Below are positions 23,498 through 32,497 of a stretch of 64,000 bases of DNA, piece after piece. Source of the DNA: Camelimonas abortus (GTDB taxonomy: Bacteria > Pseudomonadota > Alphaproteobacteria > Rhizobiales > Beijerinckiaceae); the NCBI RefSeq assembly GCF_042647165.1, contig NZ_JBHRUV010000017.1, one strand, 5' to 3'. Numbering within the stretch: the first letter of the stretch is position 1; each line of letters starts with the position of its first letter. The notes below the pieces were generated by a model. That model did not search any database and was not told the DNA's origin. It saw nothing but the letters and a program-made list of their open reading frames with translations. The translations under genes and the position numbers were made by a program.

Positions 23498-24763
23498 ATG
23501 CGGGAGATCAAACTTCAGGACATCAAATCCAAAACGCCGACCGAACTGCTTGCCCTTGCTGAAGAATTGCAGGTGGAGAACGCCTCCATCATGCGCAAGC
23601 AGGAGCTGATGTTCGCAATTCTGAAGCAGCTTGCTGCGGAAGAAACCGATATTATCGGCGAAGGCGTGGTTGAGCTGCTGCAGGATGGCTTCGGCTTCCT
23701 GCGCTCGCCGGACTCGAACTACCTCCCGGGTCCCGATGACATCTACATTTCGCCGTCACAGATCCGACGTTTCGGCCTGCGTACGGGCGACACCGTTGAG
23801 GGGCCGATCCGCAGCCCGAAGGAGGGCGAGCGCTATTTCGCCCTGCTGAAGGTTAACAGCATCAATTTTGAGGATCCGGAAAAGATCCGGCACAAGGTTC
23901 ATTTCGACAACCTGACGCCGCTCTATCCGTGCGAACGCCTCAGGCTTGAGAGCAGCGACCCGACCCGAAAGGACTTTTCGGCCCGCGTCATCGATATTGT
24001 CGCGCCCATCGGCAAGGGCCAGCGCGCCCTGATCGTGGCGCCGCCGCGCACCGGCAAGACGGTGCTGCTGCAAAACATCGCGCAGGCTATCACCACCAAC
24101 CATCCAGAGTGCTACCTGATCGTCCTCCTCATCGACGAGCGGCCTGAAGAGGTCACGGACATGCAGCGCTCGGTGAAGGGGGAGGTGATTTCGTCCACCT
24201 TCGATGAGCCGGCCGCCCGCCACGTCCAGGTGGCCGAAATGGTCATTGAGAAGGCCAAGCGGCTCGTCGAGCATGGCCGTGACGTGGTCATCCTGCTCGA
24301 CTCGATCACCCGGCTCGGGCGGGCCTACAACACTGTCGTGCCCTCGTCGGGCAAGGTGCTCACTGGCGGTGTTGACGCCAACGCGCTGCAGCGCCCGAAA
24401 CGTTTCTTCGGCGCCGCGCGTAACATCGAGGAAGGCGGTTCGCTGACCATCATCGCTACGGCGCTGATTGACACTGGCAGCCGTATGGATGAGGTGATCT
24501 TCGAGGAGTTCAAGGGCACGGGTAACTGCGAAATCATTCTGGACCGCAAGGTTTCTGACAAACGCGTCTTCCCGGCCATCGACATCACCCGCTCGGGCAC
24601 GCGCAAGGAGGAGCTGCTTGTCCCGACGGATGTGCTCAAGAAAATGTACGTGCTGCGGCGCATCCTCAATCCGATGGGAACGGTCGATGCGATCGAGTTC
24701 CTCCTTGACAAACTCCGTCAGACGAAGACCAACCAGGAGTTCTTTGACTCGATGAACACCTGA
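23498..24763 (+). CDS. rho: Transcription termination factor Rho
   Basis: Rho is the hexameric RNA helicase that terminates transcription. The 421-residue protein has the N-terminal helical domain (LQDIKSKTPTELLALAEEL), the cold-shock RNA-binding fold with GFGFLRSPDSNYLPGPDDIYIS, Walker A IVAPPRTGKTVLLQNIA near residue 181, Walker B DVVILLDSITRLGRAYN, and the R-loop stretch DITRSGTRKEELL. ATG at 23498 is chosen over an in-frame extension to 23282, because MREIKLQDIKSKTPTELL is the usual N-terminus. A Rho-independent terminator and two parS sites follow immediately. Confidence 0.98.
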   Translation: MREIKLQDIKSKTPTELLALAEELQVENASIMRKQELMFAILKQLAAEETDIIGEGVVELLQDGFGFLRSPDSNYLPGPDDIYISPSQIRRFGLRTGDTVEGPIRSPKEGERYFALLKVNSINFEDPEKIRHKVHFDNLTPLYPCERLRLESSDPTRKDFSARVIDIVAPIGKGQRALIVAPPRTGKTVLLQNIAQAITTNHPECYLIVLLIDERPEEVTDMQRSVKGEVISSTFDEPAARHVQVAEMVIEKAKRLVEHGRDVVILLDSITRLGRAYNTVVPSSGKVLTGGVDANALQRPKRFFGAARNIEEGGSLTIIATALIDTGSRMDEVIFEEFKGTGNCEIILDRKVSDKRVFPAIDITRSGTRKEELLVPTDVLKKMYVLRRILNPMGTVDAIEFLLDKLRQTKTNQEFFDSMNT

Positions 24764-24772
24764 GCCATGGCG

Positions 24773-24788
24773 TGATTCACGTGAAACA
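24773..24788 (+). other. parS centromere site 1 downstream of rho
   Basis: TGATTCACGTGAAACA, one base from the canonical 16-mer. It lies 10 bp after the rho stop codon and directly before the terminator hairpin. Its centre is 55 bp from that of the next copy, which has the same sequence. ParB, encoded 5 kb downstream, would bind here. Confidence 0.9.
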
Positions 24789-24817
24789 GCGCCAGGCTCC
24801 GGCCTGGCGTTTTTTTT
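24789..24817 (+). terminator. Rho-independent terminator of rho
   Basis: CGCCAGGC-TCCG-GCCTGGCG (24790-24809) forms an 8-bp stem with a 4-base loop, followed by eight T residues (24810-24817). It sits between two parS sites. Confidence 0.95.
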
Positions 24818-24827
24818 GATCCGGAAG

Positions 24828-24843
24828 TGATTCACGTGAAACA
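24828..24843 (+). other. parS centromere site 2 upstream of mnmE
   Basis: TGATTCACGTGAAACA, the same 16-mer as at 24773. It ends 15 bp before the mnmE start, so ParB bound here would overlap the translation-start region of mnmE and probably its promoter. Confidence 0.9.
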
Positions 24844-24858
24844 CCGGATAGGACGGCG

Positions 24859-26220
24859 ATGAAGCAGACACTGTTTGCGACCGGTGACACGATCTTCGCC
24901 CCGGCTACGGCGCCGGGAAAAAGCGCCCTGGCGATCATCCGCATGTCAGGGCCGCTGGTCTGCGAAGCGCTCGTCCGCCTTTGCGGTTTTCTCCCTGAGC
25001 CCGGGAAACTGACTCTTGCGCGGGTACGCGATCACGCCGGCGATCCGCTCGACCAGGCGATGGCGGTCTACCTCCCCGGACCACGGACCGCTACGGGCGA
25101 AGACGTGGGAGAGTTTCATCTTCACGGTTCTCCCGCAATCATCGCCGCGGTGTCCGATGAGCTGAGGCGCGGCGGTTTACGGCTCGCCCAGCCAGGAGAG
25201 TTTACCCGACGCGCTGTCCTGAGCGGCAAAATGGACCTTACCCAGGCGGAGGCGCTGGCCGACCTTGTGGACGCCGAGACGGACGAGCAACGCAAACAGG
25301 CGATGTTCCAGCTGTATGGCTCGGTGTCCGGCCCTGTTACGCAGTGGCGTGACCGGCTTGCCGATGCGCTTGCGCTGTTTGAAGCCGCGCTCGACTTTTC
25401 CGACGAGGGGGACGTCGATGAGAGCGCTCTTTGCGGGCTGGCGGCCGGCCACGTTGTCGATGTCCTGGATGAGATGCGACGCGCCTTGACCGCCGCCAGT
25501 TTTGGCGAGCGGGTTCGCGACGGATTCTCGGTGGTTATCGCCGGGCCGGTCAACGCCGGCAAATCCACGTTGCTGAACAGGCTCGCCTGCAGGGAGGCCG
25601 CGCTTGTCACGGCTGTTCCGGGAACGACCCGCGATCTGGTTGAAGTTCGGCTTGATATTTGCGGCTACGCCGTCCGTCTGGTTGACACTGCCGGGCTGCG
25701 GGAAACGACGGACTATGTGGAATCACTTGGCATTCAGCGCGGCGCGGAGGAGGCGAGGCACGCCGACTGCCTGGTCTGGCTTGTGCCCGCCCGGACCGTG
25801 TCCACTGAATCCGTCGCCGACGCACGGAGGAAAAATCCGAATACGATCGTCGTTGGAAGCCAGCTGGATCTGGGTGGAGCCCCCGCAAACATGTCCACGC
25901 TTCTGGATGTGTGTATCTCCGCCCGGACTGGAACCGGTCTGGACGAGCTGGTAGAGGTGATTGCGACGCGGCTTGCGCTGCGGCGGAAGCCCGAAGGCTT
26001 AATTCTAACGCGGGCCCGACACAGCCAGGCCATCGGCGAAGCGGTCACAGCGCTGACGCCCGTAGCGGACCGGGTAGCTCGCGGTATTGACCCGGTTGAG
26101 ATTGCGCTGTGCGCGGAAGACGTTCGGTTGGCCCTACATCATCTCGGGGAGATCACCGGGCATGTCGGCGCTGAGCAAATTCTGGATCGGATATTTGGCG
26201 CATTTTGCATCGGCAAGTGA
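24859..26220 (+). CDS. mnmE: tRNA modification GTPase MnmE
   Basis: MnmE with MnmG installs the 5-carboxymethylaminomethyl group on U34 of certain tRNAs. The 453-residue protein has the N-terminal formyl-THF-binding domain (DTIFAPATAPGKSALAIIRMSG), the helical domain, an inserted G domain with G1 GPVNAGKSTLLNRL near residue 228, G2 TTRD and G3 DTAGLRET, and the C-terminal FCIGK with the conserved cysteine. Family G4 (NKxD) is less clear: the corresponding stretch reads VGSQLDL. It is followed by mnmG after 33 bp containing a parS site. Confidence 0.96.
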   Translation: MKQTLFATGDTIFAPATAPGKSALAIIRMSGPLVCEALVRLCGFLPEPGKLTLARVRDHAGDPLDQAMAVYLPGPRTATGEDVGEFHLHGSPAIIAAVSDELRRGGLRLAQPGEFTRRAVLSGKMDLTQAEALADLVDAETDEQRKQAMFQLYGSVSGPVTQWRDRLADALALFEAALDFSDEGDVDESALCGLAAGHVVDVLDEMRRALTAASFGERVRDGFSVVIAGPVNAGKSTLLNRLACREAALVTAVPGTTRDLVEVRLDICGYAVRLVDTAGLRETTDYVESLGIQRGAEEARHADCLVWLVPARTVSTESVADARRKNPNTIVVGSQLDLGGAPANMSTLLDVCISARTGTGLDELVEVIATRLALRRKPEGLILTRARHSQAIGEAVTALTPVADRVARGIDPVEIALCAEDVRLALHHLGEITGHVGAEQILDRIFGAFCIGK

Positions 26221-26228
26221 TATCCGCA

Positions 26229-26244
26229 GGTTTCACGTGAAACA
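26229..26244 (+). other. parS centromere site 3 between mnmE and mnmG
   Basis: GGTTTCACGTGAAACA differs from the canonical parS only at the first base and keeps the perfect 14-bp palindromic core. It ends 9 bp before the mnmG start, in the ribosome-site region. Confidence 0.9.
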
Positions 26245-26253
26245 GGTGAGGCC

Positions 26254-28122
26254 ATGACAGGTTTTGACGTCATCGTAATTGGCGGAGGGCACGCTGGCGT
26301 TGAGGCCGCCGCCGCCGCGGCGCGTATGGGCTGCAAAACGGCCTTGCTGACGCTTGCCCACGCCAATCTGGGCGTCATGTCGTGTAATCCTGCTATCGGC
26401 GGGCTTGGCAAGGGCCACCTGGTGAAAGAAATCGACGCTCTGGACGGCGTCATGCCCGTCGCTGCGGATCGTGCCGGAATTCAGTTTCGTGTTCTCAACC
26501 GGCGTAAAGGGCCGGCCGTACGCGGCCCGCGCGCCCAGATCGATCGTAAATTGTACCGCGTTGCGATATGTCGGATTCTTTCCGACTACGAGCGGAGGGG
26601 GAATTTTACGGTCATTGAGGGAGAGGCCGCCGGGATCCGGATTGTAGGTAATCGTGTGACCGCGGTGAGGACGGCTGATGGCGAGGATCTTGGCTGTTCG
26701 GCATGCGTCATCACCACAGGAACATTTCTCAACGGACTGATTCATATCGGACCGGTGAAGAAGCGCGCCGGACGAATCGGTGAGCGCCCGGCGATCGCGA
26801 TGGCGGAATCCATTCGCAGCCTTGGCTTGCCCATGGGGCGTCTCAAGACCGGCACGCCCGCCCGGCTTGCTTCGGACACGATAAACTGGTCGATCCTCGA
26901 ACTTCAGCCAGGCGATGACGATCCGGAGTTTTTCTGCGAGTTCACAACCGGCGTGTACGTTCCGCAGGTACAGTGCGGCGTCACCCGCACTACTGCGGCC
27001 ACCCATGACATTATCCGCGGCGCCCTTCATCTCGCGCCCATGTATTCGGGCGAAATCACCGGCAGGGGGCCGCGCTACTGTCCGTCCATCGAGGACAAGG
27101 TGGTGCGGTTCGCCGATCGCGACAGCCACCAGATTTTTCTTGAACCGGAGGGTCTGGACAGTCCGCTGGTCTATCCAAATGGCATCTCTACCTCACTGCC
27201 AGCCGAGGTTCAGGAGGCGTTTATCCGCACCATTCCGGGTCTGGAAGACGTGCGCATTGTCCAGCCGGGCTACGCGGTCGAGTACGACTATGTCGATCCG
27301 CGCTGTCTCGACGCCAGCCTGATGGTTAAAGGCGTCGACGGCCTGTTCCTTGCAGGCCAGATTAACGGCACCACCGGATATGAGGAGGCGGGCGCCCAGG
27401 GGATCGTCGCCGGGATCAACGCGGCGCGGTGCCATCAGCACCGGGAGCCCGTTCTTTTTGATCGCAGCGGGTCGTATATCGGTGTGATGATCGACGATCT
27501 CATCACCAATGGGGTCAGCGAGCCGTACCGCATGTTCACGTCGCGCGCCGAGTTCCGGCTCTCGCTGCGTACGGACAACGCCGACATGCGGCTGACGCCG
27601 CTCGGAATTGAGACTGGCTGCGTGGGGCCAGACCGTGCTGCGCGGTTCAGGGAAAAGGAGAAAACCCTGAACGCGGCCCGTGATGCGCTTCGCCGTCTTT
27701 CGCTTACGCCGAATGAGGCGGCGGCTCTGGGTGTGAAAGTCAACATGGATGGCGTGCGTCGCACCGGCTTCGAGCTGCTGGCGCGTCCAGACTGCAATTT
27801 CGAGACCCTTGCCGTCGCCGCGCCGGATCTTGCGACGCTTCCGTCCCGGCTCCGCGAGATTCTCAAGGTGGACGCCGCCTATTCCGTTTATGCGGAGCGG
27901 CAGCAGGCCGAGATCCAGCAGTTTCGGCGGGCGGAGAGCCTAGCCATACCGCGGGACATGGATTATCGGCTTCCGGGTCTTTCCGCAGAGTTGCGGTCGA
28001 AGCTGGAGCAGGTTCGACCCGCGACAATCGGACAGGCAAGCCGAATTGAAGGAATGACGCCGGCGGCGCTCACGGTTCTTGTCGCGGCGATCAGGCAACG
28101 GACGCAGGTAGCGGCGGAATGA
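26254..28122 (+). CDS. mnmG: tRNA uridine-5-carboxymethylaminomethyl modification enzyme MnmG (GidA)
   Basis: MnmG is the FAD- and NADH-using partner of MnmE in wobble-uridine modification. The 622-residue protein starts with the FAD-binding Rossmann loop VIVIGGGHAGVEAAAAAARMG. It has the family signatures SCNPAIGGLGKGHLVKEIDALDG and GPRYCPSIEDKVVRF, and a second dinucleotide stretch in GLFLAGQINGTTGYEEAGAQG. The C-terminal helical domain contains EMxY-like features expected for MnmE/tRNA contact. The stop overlaps rsmG by 4 bp (ATGA). Length is normal. Confidence 0.98.
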   Translation: MTGFDVIVIGGGHAGVEAAAAAARMGCKTALLTLAHANLGVMSCNPAIGGLGKGHLVKEIDALDGVMPVAADRAGIQFRVLNRRKGPAVRGPRAQIDRKLYRVAICRILSDYERRGNFTVIEGEAAGIRIVGNRVTAVRTADGEDLGCSACVITTGTFLNGLIHIGPVKKRAGRIGERPAIAMAESIRSLGLPMGRLKTGTPARLASDTINWSILELQPGDDDPEFFCEFTTGVYVPQVQCGVTRTTAATHDIIRGALHLAPMYSGEITGRGPRYCPSIEDKVVRFADRDSHQIFLEPEGLDSPLVYPNGISTSLPAEVQEAFIRTIPGLEDVRIVQPGYAVEYDYVDPRCLDASLMVKGVDGLFLAGQINGTTGYEEAGAQGIVAGINAARCHQHREPVLFDRSGSYIGVMIDDLITNGVSEPYRMFTSRAEFRLSLRTDNADMRLTPLGIETGCVGPDRAARFREKEKTLNAARDALRRLSLTPNEAAALGVKVNMDGVRRTGFELLARPDCNFETLAVAAPDLATLPSRLREILKVDAAYSVYAERQQAEIQQFRRAESLAIPRDMDYRLPGLSAELRSKLEQVRPATIGQASRIEGMTPAALTVLVAAIRQRTQVAAE

Positions 28123-28769
28123 CGACGGCGTTGGGTCCATCCAGTCAGGATCTGAACGAACTCCATGATCTTGGTCTTGTTTCACGTGAAACGATCGACC
28201 GGCTGCGCGTCTACGTGCAGGAGCTGGAGCGGTGGCAGCGCGCGAAGAATCTTGTCAGCGCCGGCACGCTGACGGACGTCTGGAAGCGTCACATCATCGA
28301 TTCCGCGCAACTCTGGTCGCTCGGCGGGGGAGGAAACCGCTGGCTGGACCTGGGTTCCGGCGGGGGATTGCCGGGCATTGTGCTTGGCGTGAAGCTGGCT
28401 GAGACAGGCGGCGAGATTACACTCGTGGAGGCAAATGCGCGCAAATGCGCGTTCCTCAGGCACGTCATCCGTTGCACCGATATCCCGGCCCGGGTCGTCC
28501 ACGCCCGTATCGAGTCCTGCATTGATTCATTCGCCGGGCGAATCGACGTGGTGACCGCGCGCGCCCTCGCGCCGCTCGCAAAACTCCTGGAATGGAACCA
28601 TGACCTGTTGAGGAACGGCGCTATAGCCTTGTTTCCCAAGGGACAAGATGTAGCGTCCGAATTGACCGAGGCATCAAGATCCTGGAGTATGGATGTGGAC
28701 CTGATCCCGAGTCGGACCAACCCGTCCGCACGGATTGTGAGGATCAGGTCCGTCAGGGAAGCAGGGTGA
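28119..28769 (+). CDS. rsmG: 16S rRNA (guanine-N7) methyltransferase RsmG (GidB)
   Basis: RsmG methylates G527 of 16S rRNA using S-adenosylmethionine. The 216-residue protein has the SAM-binding loop WLDLGSGGGLPGIVLGV (about 74-90), then LVEANARKCAFLRHVI and VTARALAPLAKLLEW. The N-terminal helix with WQRAKNLVS contacts rRNA in family members. The ATG overlaps the mnmG stop, and parA follows after 4 bp, so mnmG-rsmG-parA-parB are probably one transcript. A parS-type 16-mer lies in the codons for LVSRETI near its 5' end. Confidence 0.95.
   Translation: MTTALGPSSQDLNELHDLGLVSRETIDRLRVYVQELERWQRAKNLVSAGTLTDVWKRHIIDSAQLWSLGGGGNRWLDLGSGGGLPGIVLGVKLAETGGEITLVEANARKCAFLRHVIRCTDIPARVVHARIESCIDSFAGRIDVVTARALAPLAKLLEWNHDLLRNGAIALFPKGQDVASELTEASRSWSMDVDLIPSRTNPSARIVRIRSVREAG
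28178..28193 (+). other. parS centromere site 4 inside rsmG
   Basis: TGTTTCACGTGAAACG differs from the canonical parS only at the last base and keeps the palindromic core. It encodes VSRET near the RsmG N-terminus and lies about 600 bp upstream of parA. Confidence 0.88.
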
Positions 28770-28773
28770 AGAG

Positions 28774-29643
28774 ATGGCGGCGGCTCACAATTCTGCGGCT
28801 ATGACGCACGACGCTTCTTCGGACAGCGCGGCGCCTCTCCGGCGCGAGGCGCCGCGGGTTCTCGCTCTCGCCAACCAGAAAGGCGGCGTGGGCAAGACGA
28901 CGACCGCGATCAATCTTGGCACCGCGCTTGCTGCGATCGGCGAACGGGTGCTGATCGTCGATCTCGATCCCCAGGGAAACGCGTCGACGGGACTCGGCAT
29001 CGAAGTGCCGGCGCGGACGCGGTCAACCTATGATGTGATGATGGACGGCCTGCCGCTGGCCGCCTGCTCGCAGGAGACGGCGGTGCCGGGACTGTGGGTG
29101 GCTCCATCAACGCTTGATCTTCTTGGCGTCGAGCTCGGCATCGCCGGAGAGAAGGATCGCGCCTACCGTCTCCGCAACGCCATCCGCGCGTTGCCGGGCG
29201 ATCCGCAGGCGGAAGACTTCACCTACGTGCTCGTCGACTGTCCGCCATCTTTCAATCTTCTGACAATCAACGCCCTTGCGGCGGCGGATTCAGTGGTGGT
29301 GCCGCTCCAGTGCGAATTTTTCGCCCTCGAGGGACTGAGTCAGCTGCTGAAGACGGTGGAGCAGGTGAAGGCGGCGCTCAATCCGCGTCTCACCATTCAT
29401 GGCGTGGTGCTGACCATGTTCGACCCGCGCAACAACCTGTCGAACCAGGTTGTTGATGACGTGCGCCGGTATATGGGCCAGAAAGTCTACGACACCGTCA
29501 TTCCGCGGAACGTGCGCGTTTCCGAAGCGCCGTCACACGGCAAGCCGGCGTTGCTGTATGATTTCAAATGCGCCGGTTCGCAGGCCTATCTGAAACTGGC
29601 GTCAGAGGTCATCGCCCGCGAACGCATGTTGCGCGCCGCGTGA
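28774..29643 (+). CDS. parA: Chromosome partitioning ATPase ParA
   Basis: ParA is the deviant-Walker ATPase that moves ParB-parS complexes after replication. The 289-residue protein has the deviant Walker A NQKGGVGKTTTAINLG (about 34-49), Walker A' VDLDPQGNASTGLG and Walker B VLVDCPPSFNLLT. The first 26 residues are low-complexity, and Met10 could be an alternative start. It lies 4 bp after rsmG and 28 bp before parB, the classical chromosomal par operon, about 7 kb from the candidate origin. Confidence 0.97.
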   Translation: MAAAHNSAAMTHDASSDSAAPLRREAPRVLALANQKGGVGKTTTAINLGTALAAIGERVLIVDLDPQGNASTGLGIEVPARTRSTYDVMMDGLPLAACSQETAVPGLWVAPSTLDLLGVELGIAGEKDRAYRLRNAIRALPGDPQAEDFTYVLVDCPPSFNLLTINALAAADSVVVPLQCEFFALEGLSQLLKTVEQVKAALNPRLTIHGVVLTMFDPRNNLSNQVVDDVRRYMGQKVYDTVIPRNVRVSEAPSHGKPALLYDFKCAGSQAYLKLASEVIARERMLRAA

Positions 29644-29671
29644 ACCGGCGCGCGGAAACAGGAATTTGTTC

Positions 29672-30559
29672 ATGGTCGACGAACCCCGTCCCAGGCTTGG
29701 TCGCGGACTCGCCGCACTCATCGGCGAGGTGAATCATGACGCCGGCGCAAGTGACATTCAGGGTTTTCGCGGGCAGAAAAAGGTCGCGATCGAGTTTGTC
29801 CGGCCAAATCCCCGTAACCCGCGACGCAACTTCGCCGAAACCGACCTGGAGGAGCTTGCCGCTTCGATCGCCGAGCGCGGCATCATTCAGCCGGTCGTTG
29901 TCCGGCAGGCGCCCAATCTGCCGGACGTCTACGAGATCGTCGCCGGCGAACGCCGCTGGCGCGCGGCGCAGCGCGCCGGGCTGGCGGAAATTCCCGTTGT
30001 CGTTGTCGAAGCGGACGACCGGCTGTCGCTGGAGCTGGCGATTGTTGAAAACGTCCAGCGCTCTGATCTCAACCCCATGGAAGAGGCCAGGGGGTATGAG
30101 CAGCTGATGGCCGAGTTTAACTACACCCAGAACGACCTGGCCAGGATCATCGGCAAAAGCCGCAGCCATGTGGCCAACACCCTGCGCCTGCTGAAGCTGC
30201 CGGAGTCCATCCAGAAGCTTGTCCATAACGGCGATCTCACCGCCGGCCATGCCCGCGCCCTGCTGGCCGTGGACGATCCGGAAGCGGTTGCGGAGCAGAT
30301 TATCGCGAAGGGTCTGAATGTCCGGGAGGTGGAGCGCATCGCCCAGGAGCAGGCCGAACGCGCCGCCAGCGAAAAAGACGAATCCCGTAACCGGACGCGT
30401 ACGCCGAAAGACGCCGATACCGTGGCTCTGGAGAAGGCGCTGGCGGATGTGCTGGGCGCGAAGGTGCGCATCACCCACAAGGGCGACAGCGGCGTCCTGA
30501 AGGTGGCTTATAATTCGCTCGAACAGCTGGAGATGATCTGCCAGCGCCTGCGGGGATAA
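29672..30559 (+). CDS. parB: Chromosome partitioning protein ParB
   Basis: ParB is the CTP-dependent clamp that binds parS and spreads along DNA. The 295-residue protein starts with the ParA-interacting RLGRGLAALIGE. It has the CTP-binding GERRWRAAQRAG motif, ENVQRSDLNPMEEARGY, and a helix-turn-helix in YTQNDLARIIGKSRSHVANTLRLL. The C-terminal dimerisation part ends LEQLEMICQRLRG. ATG at 29672 is chosen: AGGAA lies 7 bases upstream, while an in-frame TTG at 29666 nearly touches it. Four strong parS matches lie 1.5-5 kb upstream. Confidence 0.97.
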   Translation: MVDEPRPRLGRGLAALIGEVNHDAGASDIQGFRGQKKVAIEFVRPNPRNPRRNFAETDLEELAASIAERGIIQPVVVRQAPNLPDVYEIVAGERRWRAAQRAGLAEIPVVVVEADDRLSLELAIVENVQRSDLNPMEEARGYEQLMAEFNYTQNDLARIIGKSRSHVANTLRLLKLPESIQKLVHNGDLTAGHARALLAVDDPEAVAEQIIAKGLNVREVERIAQEQAERAASEKDESRNRTRTPKDADTVALEKALADVLGAKVRITHKGDSGVLKVAYNSLEQLEMICQRLRG

Positions 30560-30732
30560 CCGGCGTCGCGTCCCATGAGTCGACGCGGGTCATGCCGCAC
30601 GTGCGGGCGTTCCAGTCGGCGATGCCCGCGGCCTGCAGACGGGATCCGCGCCTTGTGCGCGGCTTTCCGTCCGAAGCGGATGGCGTTCCGTAGCCTGCGT
30701 CCTGGCGCGCAGCTCTCCGCAAGGTCGGGAAA

Positions 30733-31764
30733 CTACCCCTGGCGGGCGCGGCGGGCGGCGCGCATGGCGATGGCCCACATCGCCGTGCGGGCGATTCCGG
30801 CGGAGAGAGACGCATTCTTGCGGCAGTTTCCAACCGCCGCCGCGGTATCCCGCAACACCTGCTGGAGCTCGCCGGCGCGCCATAGCCGTAGCTGCAACTG
30901 CACCGCGTCCCTGCGTTTGAAGTGCACCCGCATGCGCTCGAGCGCGGCGCCTGCCGGCGCCCCGGATTCAATCTGAATCCGGGCGGAAAGCAGGGCCAGG
31001 CCGTGCCGCACGACCATGTTGAGCAGCACGCCAGGATCTGCGCCGTCAGCGACCAGTCGCTGCGACTGGGTATCCACGTCGGACAACGCGCCGGTGAACA
31101 CGGCGTCCGTAAGGGCGTCATAGGCGAGGGCGGCGGCGTCGCCACAAACGGCGTCGACCGCCGCCATGTCAATCGCGCCGCAACCGTGCGCATAAAGCGC
31201 AAGTTTCTCCAGTTCGTTGCGGGAGGTTTGCCGGTCCGCGCCAAGCAGACCCAGAAGGTGCGCCCGGGCGTCGGCGTCGATCTGTAGCCCGTGCGCGCCC
31301 AGAACTTCGTCCACGAGCGCCGCGATCTCCCGGGGGCCGTCCGCATAGCACGGGATGGCGAGCGCCGTTGCGGAGCGCTCGCAAAGCGTTCTGAGAGGGG
31401 CGTTGCGGGCCAGGTCGCCCGCCTGGATGATAACCACCGCGTCTTTCGGCGGCGCGTCCAGAAGCGGCTTCACCGCTGGCGCAATGTTTCTCGAGCCTGC
31501 GCGAACCTGGATCACCCTTTTGCCGCCAAACAGGCTGATGGTGTTGGCCTCGTCAACCAGCCGCGCCGGATCCTGTGCGAGGGCGTCGCCGTCGATCCGC
31601 AACATCCGGAAAGGATCATCTCCTCCGTCGCCGGCGACAAGCGAAGCCAGCTTGCCGGCGCGCTCGGCGACGAGCCCCTGGTCTGGCCCAAACACCAGAA
31701 CGACCGGCTCCCTGGGTTCCCGGGAGAGCACGGAGCGGATGTCAGCAGGTTTGACAGCGACCAT
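30733..31764 (-). CDS. holA: DNA polymerase III delta subunit
   Basis: HolA opens the sliding clamp within the clamp-loader complex. The 343-residue protein matches alphaproteobacterial delta subunits: VVLVFGPDQGLVAERAGKL near the N-terminus, TISLFGGKRVIQVRAG, LLGADRQTSRNELEKLALYA, and a C-terminal helical collar domain ending in a basic tail. Walker motifs are degenerate, as is normal for delta. ATG at 31764 is used rather than an in-frame start 14 codons upstream. It converges on parB across 173 bp with no clear terminator and follows lptE in the leftward leuS-lptE-holA order usual in this group. Confidence 0.92.
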   Translation of the reverse strand: MVAVKPADIRSVLSREPREPVVLVFGPDQGLVAERAGKLASLVAGDGGDDPFRMLRIDGDALAQDPARLVDEANTISLFGGKRVIQVRAGSRNIAPAVKPLLDAPPKDAVVIIQAGDLARNAPLRTLCERSATALAIPCYADGPREIAALVDEVLGAHGLQIDADARAHLLGLLGADRQTSRNELEKLALYAHGCGAIDMAAVDAVCGDAAALAYDALTDAVFTGALSDVDTQSQRLVADGADPGVLLNMVVRHGLALLSARIQIESGAPAGAALERMRVHFKRRDAVQLQLRLWRAGELQQVLRDTAAAVGNCRKNASLSAGIARTAMWAIAMRAARRARQG

Positions 31765-31905
31765 TGCAAACCTTTTGCCGGCGGGCTGACGCCGTCTTCC
31801 GGCCAACCGCCGGCATCCCCGGGGACATATGTGGACCAGCCGCCTCGCTCCCGTGTCCGGCGCAAAACGGCTGGCGCGCGACCGGCGGCGTCAGTCCCGG
31901 CAGAC

Positions 31906-31932
31906 CGGCCCCGGCCGCGCAAGCCGGGGCCG
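31906..31932. other. GC-rich hairpin between lptE and holA
   Basis: CGGCCCCGGC (31906-31915) pairs with GCCGGGGCCG (31923-31932), a perfect 10-bp stem with a 7-base loop. It lies just after the lptE stop on the minus strand and has no T-tract. It could slow polymerase or protect the lptE mRNA end. Confidence 0.5.
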
Positions 31933-31939
31933 CCCCTGT

Positions 31940-32497
31940 CTAGCGTTGCGACGCGAACCAGCTCGCAAGGCGGGTCTGGATCTGCTCCGCCACGGTTTTC
32001 ACCGCCCGCTGTTCGGCGTCGCGCTCGGCCCGCAGGTTGGCGAAACGTTGCGGCCAGCGGTCGTAGCCGGCGGACGCAGTGGCGACGCCGCTGGTCAGCG
32101 TCTTTGAACCATCGCTGGTGACGAGGCGATAGTTCGCCGTCAGCCGCACGATAGCCGCCACAGCCTGACCGGTGGTCTGGTTGATGGACGAGGTGACGAT
32201 GCTGATCTGCGGCGTCACCTCAAGCCGGTAAGCGCTGGCCGGCGGCCTGTCGCCGCCGGTCAGCGCAAAGCGCAGCTCCTGTTCAAGGTAGTGGGCGAGA
32301 CGCTCGCGCGACACCTGCTGGGTAACCGCAACCTCGACCGCAGCAAGCTGCCCGGCGACGTTCTGGCCGTTTACGGAAGGGCCGTAGAGCGGCCGGAAAC
32401 AGCCAGCCAGCGCCAGCGAGGCGCCCAGCGCCAGCGGCGTGAGCAGCCGCATGAGGCGTCGCCGGTGAAACGGACGGTCGGCGTCAGACAACGACAT
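31940..32497 (-). CDS. lptE: LPS-assembly lipoprotein LptE
   Basis: LptE is the outer-membrane lipoprotein that plugs and assembles LptD for lipopolysaccharide export. The 185-residue protein has a signal peptide with lipobox LALAGC, the lipidated cysteine being residue 33. The start of the mature protein, CFRPLYGPS, is typical of alphaproteobacterial LptE. The rest (YRLEVTPQISIVTSSINQTTGQA) fits the small alpha/beta fold. It overlaps the end of leuS by 14 bp, a common arrangement, so its translation is probably coupled to leuS. Confidence 0.88.
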   Translation of the reverse strand: MSLSDADRPFHRRRLMRLLTPLALGASLALAGCFRPLYGPSVNGQNVAGQLAAVEVAVTQQVSRERLAHYLEQELRFALTGGDRPPASAYRLEVTPQISIVTSSINQTTGQAVAAIVRLTANYRLVTSDGSKTLTSGVATASAGYDRWPQRFANLRAERDAEQRAVKTVAEQIQTRLASWFASQR

